From assembly GCA_030272155.1 (NCBI GenBank), contig CP126191.1:5044501-5108500 (forward strand): 64,000 nt of DNA. The letters are read 5' to 3'. The translations under genes and the position numbers were made by a program. Below, one piece after another: positions 42,875 to 55,700 of the stretch (position 1 is its first letter; each line of letters begins with the position of its first letter). The notes under the pieces were generated by a model, which saw only the letters and a program-made list of their open reading frames with translations, ran no database searches and had not been told where the DNA came from. The DNA comes from Tetradesmus obliquus. Its lineage: Eukaryota; Chlorophyta; Chlorophyceae; Sphaeropleales; Scenedesmaceae.

Positions 42875-45153
42875 TCAGATGATCAGCTGCTTAGACACGC
42901 CGCGCACGTCAAAGCGTTCAAACTCGCCCTGCTCGTGCAGGCGCTGCGCGAAGCGGTAGCCCAGCAGGATGATCTTCTTGAACTCGCTGAACTTCTTCAG
43001 CTCCAGCATGTCCATGCGCCCGTTGCGCACAATGTTGGTGTCCTGCAGGCGAAGGAACAAGAAGGGTCAGTCACAGGATCACAAACGTGGCAGAGCCTGC
43101 TTGCACGCATTCAAATGAGAACCGTCTGCCAACAACCCTTCCAGCACAGCCAGGCCGGCACATGCCATGCCGTCTGTGTTGTGGTCTGTGCAGTGAGTGG
43201 TCTGTGCAGTAGAACATGCTGCAATATGCAACGGCCAAACCATCTAGGCTTGCCAACCAAGCCAGCGCGCCACTCACATGGAAGTAGTCAAACATGACCG
43301 CGTTGCCGCCGCACTTGAGCATCTCGCAGTTGTCGTTGATGAAGAAGTCTGGGAAGGAGCCGTCCACGCACTGCACGCCCCTGCAGGGCCGCGACATCTT
43401 CCAGTCCAGGAACAGCGGCACGTGTGCGCTGGCCATGGCCACGTTGATGAGGTCGCTCTTGTCTGAAAAGTCGGAGATGGACACCTGGTTGCAGAACGGC
43501 AGCTGCGTCACCACAATGCCAACCTGCAGAGAGCACAGCACAAGCACAACAGCAGGAGACAGAGAATGAGTACAAACGGACAGCAGAGGGTTCGCTGCAC
43601 TGTGACCAGCGGGAACTGCAGCAACGTTGGCAGTTGGCTGAGCCAACACGCACGTGCATACTTTTGCTTGCAGGAACAGCCTCGTGTGTGACCCAACTAT
43701 GCATGTCAAGGCAATTAGGGGAGCCTTGCACTAGCAATGCATAGCACGTCAGCCACCAGCACATCCCCAGCTCACCTGGTCCCTGCAGCGCTCCGCAGCG
43801 TCCGCCGGCAGCAGCTCGTGCAGCCACTCCTCTATCACGTAGCCCCAAGTGCCCATGAGCCCCAGCGGGCGCTCCCAGATGCCATGCTCCTTGCTCAGCT
43901 TGTAGGCGGACTCCATCACCTCCTCAGGATCCACCTCGCAGGTGGCCAGCATGGCAGCCAGGCCGCCACCTGAGGCGCCAACCATGGGCACCTTGGACAG
44001 CTGGAAGTGCTGCATGAGGTACTGCACGGCACCCAGCTGCCACCTGCAGGACGGAGGGAGGAAACAGAAACAGTAAGCAGCAGCATGTGAGTGATGACGC
44101 AGGCAGGAGCATAGGCGCGGTGCTGCAGATGGTAGGGCACACAGCCGCATGCATCACAGCGTGCAGCCCATGCTACTGACAACAGACACAGGCTAGCGCA
44201 GCCAATGCCTAGCAAGCATGCATGGAAATACGCACGCATGAGAAGGGTCAAGCGCTTGAACATCCTGCATTCCCACATTGTGGTGTACACCAACTTTCCC
44301 CCCTGTCAGCTCACCAGAAGTAGATGCCGCTGCCAGCCCAGCTCAGACGCAACTTAGGCTTCACAGTAGAAGGGGCTGCAGGCGCAAACGAGAAATAAAG
44401 GACAGCAGAAGAGCACGCAGTTGTCAGTATACACTGCATGATTCCTGCAAGAATACACATGTGTCCTGCAAGCACGACATGCTGAAGCAACACACGCAGA
44501 TGTGCATGCATGCATGCATGCAGCCTGGCAATTATCTGGCACAGCATGCATCACCAAATGAAGCACAATTAAAATGATGTCCATGCAGGGATCAACACAA
44601 ATGTGCATGCCTGTACTGCTGCTGTGACTCCAGCGGTATCTGCTGATAGCGGGACAATGCTGCCAGACCCGCGTTCATGCACCAAGCGAAGCTCATAGCA
44701 GTCCACCAATGACACCCACAACAGCACAATGCTCACCAGCTGCCATTGCTGGTTGGTTGAAATGCGGGCCCATAATCAAGCCCAAATCATCAGACGCTGA
44801 CGTTGGCTGACGCAGGCCTGGCAGAGCAATCCTGGCGGTGGTTGAGGCCTCACTCCTGGGCTGTTGCATGCGTGTGGGCACAAACAGGCTGCCAATGCTT
44901 GGCTTCTCCATGAAGCTGCTGCCTGATGCGGCAGCCTGCCGCTGCTGCTGTTGTGTGAGCATCTGCAGGACACCAAAGCACATACGGCAAGCAGGGTTCT
45001 TCAGAGCTGCCGGGTTTGCAGGCAAGGCGCCCTTCACGAGCTTGGACCAAATACCATAATGCTTGTGCAAGGCGTCGATGCTTGCAGTTTGCAGGAGCAC
45101 TAGACCGCAGACGCACCAGCGAAGCAACAGAACTACAAGTGCGAGCGCAAAGC
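42875..45153 (-). CDS. Patatin-like phospholipase (5' end unresolved)
   Basis: Minus-strand exons, in order: about 45153-44737, 44375-44315, 44043-43776, 43523-43278 and 43042-42875; they join in phase to about 386 codons. The first listed exon opens at an inferred acceptor and has no ATG before an in-frame stop, so at least one upstream exon is missing. The visible N-terminus has a hydrophobic helix (ALALVVLLLRWCVCGLVLL) that may anchor or target the protein. The patatin domain shows SWAGSGIYFWWQLGAVQYL (oxyanion-hole region), VPMVGASGGGLAAML with the GxSxG nucleophile Ser, and CVDGSFPDFF with the catalytic Asp-Gly. It should hydrolyse acyl lipids; substrate unknown. The last exon, after the catalytic core, is charged. 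Confidence 0.85.
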
Positions 45154-45979
45154 CTGATGCGGCTCAAAACGGGGAATCTAGGCTGCGATAGTCCCACCAC
45201 ATGCTGCCTGTGCAAGTTCATAAAGAAAGCAGCATGATTCCAGCGCATTCGTCTGAGAGCTGACCAGAAGCCGGGGAAGTACCAAGCATATGCGCACCTT
45301 GCTTGCAGGCACGTTGGTCAGGTGCAAACCACTCCTGAGTTTCTTGGCTGCTGGGCCTGGCTGTGCGCAAGTCTTGAGTCAGTTGACGTTTGATGCTCGC
45401 GTGAGCCACGGCCGGAAACGGAAGAAGCCTCTTTCAACTGCACAGAGTAATGATCACGACGTTCTCAAGTCTGCTCAATTGTGAAGGCCGCCTACAGCAG
45501 AAAGTAGGGCCTCCTACAACGGAACTGTTATGTTAGTCGTTTCACTCGTCCTCCTAAGGGTTTTGGATTTTGGTCGAAGTGGTTCAAATCTTGATCAGAC
45601 TTCCTACAAAACGAATTTTGTTGTCAAGTTACAGTTTCAGCTACTGTGCAGCTGCGCCACCACTTGTCACCTTCCAACATTTCGTGACCTGCTCATTGGG
45701 CCCTTTGGTCAAGCAAATCTTATCTACAATCAGTTTCAGGCACTTATATTTTACTTTTGTGTTAAAGTGCTGTGACATAGCCTCACTGCACCTCTCCGAG
45801 AACCTGGCTGCTGCCGTGGGGTTGATTACGACTCTTCATACTTGAAGCTGATAGCACAGTAACATCAGTACGTTAGAGCAACTAACAAGATCTTTAACCT
45901 GATACAGCGCCATAGTGGTAGCAGCAGCACTAGGCAGCAGCAGCAGCAGCAGCAGGCAGCAGGGCTAGCGCAGCCAGCC
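45154..45979. promoter_or_regulatory. Divergent intergenic region between the patatin-like gene and RCL1
   Basis: About 830 bp, AT-richer at 45480-45850 than the rest of the window. It should contain the RCL1 promoter and the missing 5' exon or promoter of the patatin-like gene. An 81-codon ORF at 45530-45775 has no recognisable features. Confidence 0.45.
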
Positions 45980-48494
45980 ATGCTGCGCTTTACTGGATGC
46001 TGCCACTTCAGGCAGCGGCTGTTGCTATCAACGCTGAGTGGGAAAGCTATTCGTATAGATGACATCCGCGCACAGGACCAGTCACCAGGCCTGAGAGACT
46101 ATGAGGCCAGTCTGCTGCGCCTCATGGAAAAGCTCACTAACGGCTGCCTGGTAGAAATCAATGAGACAGGTGAGCATGCTCAGAGCAGCCAGCCCAGCTG
46201 TTGAGTGCTACACGAGTCAGCAACAGCAGCGTGTTGCCAACACCAGCTTGTAAGTGATGCCCTCACTGCTTGAATCGCTTGCTCAGCAACTGTACCTGAG
46301 CAGAGGTGGCAGGCTTGCGCTGGCAGTGCAATGAGGTGTACTGCAGGCAAACACCCACAGCGCTGTCTGCTCCTGTTGTTGTTGGTGGCAGGCACGTCGC
46401 TGCGCTACCGGCCCGGCATAATCATCTGCGGCAGCGGCCTGGTGCACGACTGCGGCAGCAGCCGCAGCATAGGCTACTTCCTGGAGGTGCTGGTGCTGCT
46501 GGCGCTCTTCGCAAAGCGGGTGAGGCGCAGCAGCAGCCATGCCCTGCAGTAACATGCAGCAGCAGGCGCCCTGACAGGGGCATCTTCTGTTAAGAGTCAC
46601 ACGACGTCCGCAGCAACTGCAGCCCACACACATGCTGGACTGCAGCTACACCCTCTGCATCATCCTGGTCGCTTCCCCTGGCACTGGCACGCCTGGCTAT
46701 CTGCCATACCCCCTGCTCACGCTCAACAGACACAAACTAACCGCCCTGCCGCGTCCACCGCCTCTCCACCCCTCTCTCCTTGGCACAGCCGCTGTCCATC
46801 ACGCTGCGCGGCATCACCAACGACCACGTCGACCCCAGCATAGACACCTGGCGCACAGTCAGCCTGCCGCTGCTGCGGCGGGCCGCAGGCCTGGATGAGG
46901 CAGCAGCAGGCAGCCTGGAGCTCAAGGTGGTGCGGCGGGGGGCGCGGCCGGGTGGGGGCGGCGAGGTGCAGCTGCGCGTGCCGCTGGTGCGGGCGCTGCC
47001 GCTGGTGTCGATGAGTGATGAGGGCATGGTGAAGCGCGTGAGAGGCATCGCGTACTCAATGCGGGTGCGGCTGCGTATGGCTAGCCAGTAGGGTTTTGCT
47101 CCCCTTGGTAATCAAACAGCTGTGCGGATGAGGCTGGGCTGTGCAGCAGGTTCAGTTGTGTACAGGTCGAATGCAGCTGCGATGACTGCGGCATGCATTC
47201 TGCTGTTTGTACGTGTGATATGTGCTTGATGGCAGCTCCAGTGCACACAGCAGAGCAGCTTGTGGTCAGGTGCTTGACTGGGCCAGCGCCTGTTGATGCA
47301 TCTTCACATTTGTCCTGGCACCAGGGCTTTGGCCATCCACGGTCCTGCTGCTGCTCGCACTTGTTTGCTTTCAATTCCCTGCCTCACACCACTGATGCTG
47401 CTGCTGCTGCTGCTGTGCGCTTGTGCTCTTCTGCTGTGCCGCAGGTGCCTCCCCAGAACGCCAACCGCATGGTGGATGCTGCGCGCGGCGTGCTCAACCA
47501 GCTGCTGGCTGACGTGTACATCTTCACAGATGCAGCAGCAGGCCCCGCAGCAGGCAACAGCCCCGGCTATGGCATCACGCTGGTGGCGGAGACCACCAGC
47601 GGCTGCCTCATCAGCGCAGAGGCAGCAGCAACCACGGTACGCTGGCAACTCAAATGCTTCCGCGCTGCAGTGAGGTGTGGTGTATGCTGCTTGCTTGCTG
47701 AGCTGCTTGAGTTGATTTGTGGGGTTGCATGACCAGTCAGCAGGTGTCTTCAATTTCAGCATGAGGCTTCTGGACGAGTTCAGCAACGCGTCAATCTGCT
47801 GTTACGTCATGCTGACCCGGCCATCCCTCTTGCTTTCATCTGCTTGTATCAACTGCCGTCCGCGCTGCAGGGCAGCAAAGATGCGGCTGGCTCTGCTGCT
47901 GGCGATGAACCGCTGGTGGTGGCGGAGGACATCGGCCGCGCCGCAGCGCAGCTGCTGCTGGATGAGGTGGCGCGGGGCGGCGTGACGGACGGCACGCACC
48001 AGGGGCTGCTGCTGCTGCTGGCTGCGCTGGGGCCGGAGGAGATGAACCAGGTGCGCGGCCAGCACAGGCAGTGCGGGGCGCAGCAATGGTGGAGAGCAAT
48101 GGTGCATGCTTCAGTTTCAAGCAGATCTGCGTGTGCATCTCCTGTTAAAAAATCTTGGTAGGTGCAGCGCTGCCACAAGAACACCTCCAGCAGGCTGCGC
48201 CTTGTTCCTGGCGGTCGGGCTCATTTTTCATTGCCTGAACACGCTCCAGCTACAAGCGTGGCTCATAGCCCAAACATCACCTTCCTGCTGTTGTCCTTGC
48301 TGCTGCTAATTCAACTCATGCCGCGCCCGCAGGTGCGGCTGGGCCCGCTGACGCCGTACGCGGTGCGCACGCTGCGCCACATCCGCGATTTCCTCAACGT
48401 GCAGTTCAGCATGCGCACGGAGCAGCAGAGCGGCACCATCTTCCTCAGCTGCATCGGCGCAGGGCTCAAAAACATCAACAGGAAGGTCACGTGA
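45980..48494 (+). CDS. RCL1: RNA 3'-terminal phosphate cyclase-like protein RCL1
   Basis: Six exons: 45980-46169, 46392-46519, 46789-47064, 47445-47636, 47871-48050 and 48333-48494. Total 376 codons (375 aa), close to the usual length of Rcl1. It reads across the whole family: LSGKAIRIDDIRAQDQSPGL at the N-terminus, TSLRYRPGIIICG, CGSSRSIGYFLEVLVLLALF, ITLRGITNDHVDPSID, VPPQNANRMVDAARGVLNQL, and TDGTHQGLLLLLAALGPEE. The N-terminus RIDDIR and the absence of the catalytic histidine motif of true RtcA cyclases favour RCL1. RCL1 acts in the nucleolus with BMS1 in early pre-18S rRNA processing within the small-subunit processome. Two low-complexity A/G stretches near the middle are the only local oddities. 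Confidence 0.95.
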
Positions 48495-48502
48495 GGCGGC
48501 TG

Positions 48503-48533
<31 letters not shown>

Positions 48534-51500
48534 GGGCGCGGCTGGATAACAGCTGCCACTGGGGCTGCAGATGCCTTCGAGCAGCTGCTTGTGATGTATG
48601 GATGTCTGCAATTTGAGGGGCTGGTTGCAGCAGCACTACTACTGTGAAGCTTCCCGAGTCAGCAGCCTTGCCAAACAGAGAGGCTGTGTTACGGCGTGCT
48701 GCCAGCCAGCATCGTGTTGCTGGTGCTGTGGCGTCTGTGCATTTTACGTCCATTGCTATCACACCAAGAATGCACAGATTGTTGCTGTACGCTAGCCGCT
48801 GTGGGCCTGTAGCATGTGCCAGCCACTGCACGATGCAGCATTAGGGTTTGTGTTCCCCTTGTCGTTGCTGCGCGTCACGCGGCAGCTGTGCAACTGACAG
48901 ATGACCCTGCTGCGCCCTCACCTGCGCAGCATGCACTGCAACTCCAAGTGGCGTGTGCTGTTGTTGCGCTAGTGTGGTTTGACGGCTATTGGTCGTGTGA
49001 GGTTGTCGCGTGGCAGTCGTGACAGGATTCACTGTGCCAAGCTGTTCTGACTGCCGGCCGCATGCCACGTAAGTACAAAGTCGTTGGCATGCAGTTGCAA
49101 CTCTGACATCCTGCTGTTTCACAGGGTGACTCGTTCCCTGTGCAGTTGCGCTTGTTGTGTGTCTGCCTGCTGGGCCGGGTTACCTACCTGTTGTCAGCAA
49201 TGCGTGTCCTGCTGCTACTTTTGGCAACTTGGGAACAAGGGTAGACTGGCATTAGAGTTGGACCCGCCCTTGTCTTCCGCATAATTTGTGTTGCACCTTG
49301 CGGCGGCGTTTGTGTGCCAAGAGCTGCACATCTGTAATTCTGGCCGCATGTGCAGCTGTAGGCGGTGGACTGGAATTTGGCCCGCTTGGCCGTGAGCCAG
49401 ATTATGCAGGTGCTACCTAGCGGGAGTGCTAACACCGTGTTGCGGGAGTGCTAACATGCAAGCTGATGCAAGCTTTTTACTGCTAACACCGTGTTGTGCG
49501 CTAGTCGCGCTGCTTTACCCTTGTAACACGTGGAGCTTTCAGCCCTTGAACATGGATATGTTCGCCAGATGCATGCCGTGCTGCGTTCTACTACAAAGGA
49601 CGTTGGCAGTCTATGAGTTGCTCACCGGCCGCACACCACACCGAGCGAGACTTTGTACAAAGGGGCTCGAAGTGACAGTGTTACAAACACCAAACCAGCA
49701 CCGCCAGGCTGACTGGCTCAACTACGCTGACAGCTAGATGCAAACTTTGGGCCAAATCAATGGAGCATCCACAGCCAGTCATTATATTCTGAGAGAGTAG
49801 TCTCTCAGAAGCTAGCACAGGTGCTACTGTTCTTGCACCGTCCGGTTGCATTTGCGTGTGTGGCAGATGCGCCAGCATGGCACATGCCGTGTGAAGTGCA
49901 AGCAGCACGTTGCAACACACATGTGGCACACACCAATCCTGTAACACATACACCCAGTGTGTGGAGGTGCGTGGCTCATGCTCAGAAGCTAAAGCCATGA
50001 CCCCAATCATGCTGCATGTATGTTATAAAACCTACAGGGCAGCAGCACAACCTGGATCCATGCAGCCACAAATGCGTGCATGCATGCTGCACACGCTTGC
50101 CGCACCTTCGCACTTCTGAAGAGCTGAAAGCCATTCTGGTAGAGGTCAGCCCGCTCATTTTGAAAATCCCCTGCACAGCAGTCTTTCGCTGCCGTGCTAC
50201 TGAGCGAGAGCAGGCGCCATGTTTGCTTCAACATGACTGGGCGGCGCTGCATGAGGTGCAGTCGGCCCTGCTGCTGCTATGTTCGCAAGCACAACACATC
50301 CCCATCCATCACCAGCTACGCAGACATCCCTGAAGACGGATAGCCGCAGAGCCGGCAGCTGCGCGCCCACACAAGATGATAGCTTCTAAAACAGCTGCAA
50401 TGCGTGTGCTGCAACCCCCAAGGCTGCAGCTGTTTGGCACTACGCCTTGCGTACTCTCAAGAAGCCAAGAGAGGATCTGCTTCTACCACTCAATGCACAA
50501 AGGCTGCTGGTGGACAGTGCTGGCACCAATCAACTGCCAGCATCGACACACTCGCTTGCAGGGACTGATCCCTGGCAGGCCATGCGGGGGGTGCACACAC
50601 ATAAAAGACAACTGCATCGTACAGGTCAGCAGGTAATCTGCTCCGACCGCGCACCAACGAGACGAGATGCCCAGCAGCATGCATCAGTCTACTGCAGGCG
50701 TGGACTCACACCCACACCTATGCATGGCCTCATGTAGAAGCGGCAACAACACTTAGAATGCCCCAGCACACTGAAACCCTATGACCCATGCCTGCTGTAC
50801 AAATCCCAGACAATCCACAGCAGTGAATGCCGCTGAGGCTGCAGCAGGCAGTGCATGGCAGTGCCCAGGCCCTTGGCATCACTTTCCTTGCCTGCCGGTG
50901 AGATTTTCGCTGGACTTGCACACAGCCTGTTGAATGATGGCAAGTGCCGATGTGCCGTGCAGCAGTCCAACACCACACCTGCCGAATGCAAGCCCACTGT
51001 CAAGCCAAGTGTCACCCCAGCCGAAAGCTGGGCTCAACTGCAATGCCTGCCGGGTCATTGGCCCTGCACGCAATGCTGCTGACGAGCATCACGCAATGCT
51101 GCTGACCAGCCGCATCATCAACTGCACCTAGCAAATTATGTCAACTCTACATCAAATAAGAAGCATGCGTAGGTCTGGCGCTGCTGGTGTTGCAGCAGCA
51201 GTGACACCTGCCCTCTGTTGCCTGAGTGTTCTGCACCCAAGCGCTGCTGCTCCTGCCGTCTGAGCAGGGCGTCAACACTATGCTGAGCGACATCAGCTCA
51301 AAGCACTAACACCGATAACCCGCAATGCGTTCTGTCAGGCTGACGGTCAGTGTCTTTATGCAAACAAGTCAGAGAGCTGCTCTGTTCAGCAGCCCAAACC
51401 ATGAAATATTAACCTACACAGACACATGCTCCAACCATTGCTGGTCCTGGCACGCAATCAAAATATGATCCAGACAGCATCCCACGGTGAACGTGACACG

Positions 51501-51581
51501 CTGTTGGCTGAGTGCCAGCAAATTGCACTGTTCTGATGTGAGGCAGGCTGTTGTTCCAGGTTGTCAATCTGAAGCAACATT
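48495..51581. other. Long intergenic region, convergent 3' flanks
   Basis: About 3.1 kb between RCL1 (plus) and the sulfatase gene (minus), the longest gene-free stretch. It has a (CTG)n tract just after the RCL1 stop (48505-48532), a TGTAA at 49333-49337, an imperfect direct repeat around GCTAACACCGTGTTG (about 49428 and 49483), and a perfect hairpin at 49787-49810. No ORF here has recognisable motifs. Confidence 0.65.
49787..49810. repeat. Perfect 10-bp inverted repeat with 4-nt loop
   Basis: TTCTGAGAGA - GTAG - TCTCTCAGAA. It stands alone in the long gene-free stretch between RCL1 and the sulfatase gene. It could be a short-element end or an RNA hairpin; nothing nearby decides. Confidence 0.85.
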
Positions 51582-52670
51582 CTACACATCAGGCTGGCAT
51601 GCAGCACACGTGTAGATGCCCTCAGACTCATACGGGGAGAACAAGCTCTCCATCACACCCTGCTGCCCATCCGCCCACAGGTACTGCTTGCGCACCGACT
51701 GCCACGCACGCTCCGCGGCCGTCATGTTGGCAGCAGCCACGCTCGCACTCTCCTTGGCGCTGCTGTAGCGCGCGCGCAGCGCAGCATACTGCAGCGCATC
51801 ACGCTCCGCCTGCTTCATTGCGGGTGTGGCGCGCAGGTGTGAGTGCAGCTCCTTGTATTGCGCCTCCTCCCACGTGTCAATCACAGAGTCCTGCGCCAGA
51901 TAGTCCACCGCATAGATCGGGTTGGACATCTGCAGCGATGTTGCGCGCTTCGTGCTGCTGCCAGCCGCCGCAGGCTTTGGCGCGGCAGGCGCAGGCTTGC
52001 TGCTGCCGGCGGCAGGCCTGCGCTCTGCGCTGGTGGTGCCAGCTGGTGCAGCAGGCTTGCCGCTGCTTCCTCCTCGCTTGTTGTTGGGGCTGTCGCCCAC
52101 CCTGCTGCTCTCCATTGACACGCCCTTATCCACCCATCCTTCCCAGCTGCGCTTGCCGCCGCTCAGTGTGAAGCGCAGGTTTGATAGGTTGTTGAACACC
52201 GGCACGCCAGGCGCGCTGCTGGCAACCAGCACCAGGCACACCTCGTTCTGCTTGCCTGCTGTTGCTGGCAGCTCAAGGTAGCCCATCTCAGCGGTGCGCA
52301 TGTTGCGCTGCGCAGCAGCAGGCACAGGCAGCAAGCAGCAGCAGGTACAAACAGCAGGGTCAGACACGGCATGTAACATAGCAACTGTTGTGCCTGGCAC
52401 GCTGAATGCAACATGAAGTAAATCGGCTGTGATGCGCTCGCACGTCAGCACAAGTAAGGCAAGTAGGCAGACACAGTTGACAACATCTGCAGTGTTCAAC
52501 CATAAGCCTGCCGTGTGTGGCGTCACTCACAGAGGCAGGCAGCCGCGCGGTGACGGCTGGTGCGTCACCGTCCTGGATCTTGCTGTAGGGCCCCACTGAC
52601 AGCCTGAAGCTGGCCTGCACCTGTGAGGTGTACATCACCTGCACCAGGTACCGCCCGCCCTTGGCCACCT

Positions 52671-52714
<44 letters not shown>

Positions 52715-55700
52715 GGCAGCCATTTTTGACAGCCTGGTACACGAAGAGGCCAACTTACAATCACACCGCGCTCTCTTTATTGCAACAATGCATCAGCAGG
52801 CATGCAAGCAAGCCTTGCTGCTGCCCATCCCAGAGTACGAGGAAGCATGCTCCGCCAGCACCACCCACCTCGAGCGCAAAGCACGCAGAGTCGCCCACTT
52901 TGCTGAAGCCTGACAGCCCATTAGGCAGCAGCTCCACGCGGCCGGGCGTGCGCGCGTGCGCGCCGTCAGGCAGAATGTTAGTAACACTCCAGCCGTCAAG
53001 GCCCAGGTAGAAAGTGGGCTTCTCAAAGCTGTGTGCATCTGCCACAAGGGATTTGAAGTACTCGCGGGCTAGTTTGGACATCTGGCCGGCCACGGCGTCC
53101 CCCTCAGGGCCGCTGACCTCGTTGCAGGGCTGCTCAATGTGGGAGGTGCCCTCAAACCTGCAGCAGCAGCAGCAGCAGCAGCAGTGGCAGCAGCGCGGCG
53201 AATTAGACCAAGAACTGGTAACATTGCGCCTGCGTGCTGCAGCGCGCATGACTGCTGACCACTGCAAGCCACCTGTGTGTTATGAAACCGCTCATCTTCG
53301 CCGGTTGCTAGTTGCTCTTCAGTTACTGATCATGATTTCTGCTGGCAACCTCACACATGTGTCCGCCTTGCCCTGGCCGATTCCGCACCATCGCTTGTCC
53401 CAGCATCCATCTCAACCAAACACAGATGCCGTATACAAGCAGCAGCCGCAGCGGCAGGAGCAACAGCTACACCCCCTACTGCCCACCCCCTCACTCACTT
53501 GTACACCTTGCCGGTGTCTCCGATCCACTTGTAGTCCTTGTAGCGGATGCCGACGCAGCGCGCAAAGCCGCGGCCATCCACACCTCCAGTATCATAATCC
53601 AGCAGCGGCTGCGGCTTCAGCACCTGCCTGTCAGGCCCCAGCGCTGGCACCATATCCGGACTCCAGCACTGCGGCCCAAAACTGAACACAAACCTGTCCT
53701 GCTGCTGCTTATCCGCCAGCGCGGCGCCGCGCAGGGATGCGGCCGGCTTGCTGGTCCCAGGTAATAACAAATTCTTCATGCTGAGGCCATCCCACTGCGG
53801 GTGTGGCGCTGCACTGAGGCCTGCCAGGTCAGCCATGGTGGGCAGCACATCGGTGATGGATGTGAGGCTGCTGTCAGTGACGCCGCCAGGCACGCCGGGG
53901 CCCTTGACTGCCATGTAGTTGCGCACGCCTCCCTCCAGCACGTCCTTCTTGTAGCCCATCATGCCGCTGGGCATGCGCCTCTGCAGGAGAGAAAGGCGTG
54001 ATGTGTCGGGTGATTTGCACAAGGTTGATGTGTTAGCGAGATGTGGCAAGGATGGTACGAGGGGTGGGTGGCCTGGTAGCTGCGCAGTTCCAAAGGTTTG
54101 CTGGCGTCACTGGCAATCAAACATGCACAGCAAAGGCACTGCGGTTGCCAGCCCAGCCCATCAAAAGCCAAAGCAAGCTCATTCTCTGTCACAATCCAAA
54201 GCACCACCCTGAGCATACCACCCCAGCAGCAGCAGCAGGCGCGCACCAGCTTGTCCTTGCCCTTGCGCTCCGTTGGGAACAGCTCCGCGCCGTTGTCGCT
54301 CATGATCATGACGTAGGTGTTCTCTGCCAGCGGGCTGTTGGCCACAAAGTCAAACAGGCGGCCTGTGGCAGCCATGGTGCAGCAGGGGACATGTCAGCAC
54401 TTCCAGCACATGGTGCAGACTTGCACAGAGCGCCGTGTGGCGTGAAACGGCAGTTTCAGGCATGGTAAAGGCACAACTGCGCACCTTCAAGCATTGCTGG
54501 TGTGCTGGGGTGCTGCTGACGGCAAGCAATCAGGATGCTGATGCTCTCTGACAGATTGTAGAGCTGTGTCGCCAGGCAAGGCAGGGTGCTGTATCGTGTT
54601 GTTGGTTATCATGTTAAGTAACATTTATAACAGCCTCTGCTCACCAAGCACGTCGTCCATGTACTCCAGCATGGCCCACACCTGCAGCAGCGCAGCCACA
54701 GCGCACCACGCAAGTCAGCCCCGGCAACACTGCATCACTTGTACTGCTCCTTTCCTCAAATTGCACACATCATTTAGCGCAGCTGCATCTCTGCACTCGG
54801 TGTGTTTGTGCAAGCAGCAGCAGCAGCAGCAGCAGCAACCATGCCTCACCTCGGCTGTGTCGCCGGGCAGCTTGGGCGACATGTTCTTGTACTTTGACTT
54901 GTACGGCTCGGGCGCGGGCCGCTGCCAGCGGGGGCCCTGCCCGGGGCGCATGAAGCCCCTGGCGGCAGCAGCAGCAGCAACACACACTTGCGTGTGAGAG
55001 ATAATCCCCACACGCTGCTGAGCCATGATAGTTTCCTGGAGCATGTCAAATGACCCAGCCAGCGATGCAACACGGCAGCACACTGCTACAGAGGCGGCCC
55101 ATCTGTTGGCCTTCCAGACACCCCAGCAGCTGGATGCCTGGCTGCTTGTGACGCAAACAGCAGCAGGCCTCGCCGTGCATGGCTTGGAACCACTCACTGG
55201 TGGATGGCGTGTGGCGCGTAGTACATGTAGAAGGGCTTGGCGTCCTCTGCCTCGTGCTGCTTCAGGTAGCCGATGATCTTGTCCATGAGGTCCTGCTCCA
55301 TGAGGCCCTTGGTCTGGATGTAGTTGCCTGCAGGGGCAGCCAGGCAAATAGTCCAATAAAAAGAGTGAGGCATACTTCATTAATGTGACCATGATGCAAC
55401 GGCACGTGCCAGCAGGACAACAGCGGCGTGTGGCATAGAATTAAGCACGCAACGTGCGCGCAAAATGACACGTACAAGCGAGCATACACACACTGACGTG
55501 CCTAGACAGTTGTCTGCAATGAACAGGTTCATGCCGGTGCCTGCCGTTGAGCAGCAGCTGCGCGCACCATTGTGGCGCATGAGGTTGTCCAGGTGCACGT
55601 GGCTGGAGGGCAGCCAGCTGTCCTGGAAGCCCACAAGCCACGGCTCATAGCCCAGCGTGCGCCCGTTGTGCCTGGCAGGGCGGTTATAGACACAGCAGCA

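Noticed and set aside
44508..44522. CATGCATGCATGCATG alternating run as a regulatory element
   Set aside because: GCATGC-type words are common throughout the window, so the run is not distinctive.
45530..45775. 81-codon plus-strand ORF before RCL1
   Set aside because: It lies in AT-rich promoter-like sequence and has no motif, splice context or family resemblance.
49426..49737. 103-codon plus-strand ORF between RCL1 and the sulfatase
   Set aside because: Composition is repeat-like with many Cys and no motif; it overlaps local direct repeats.
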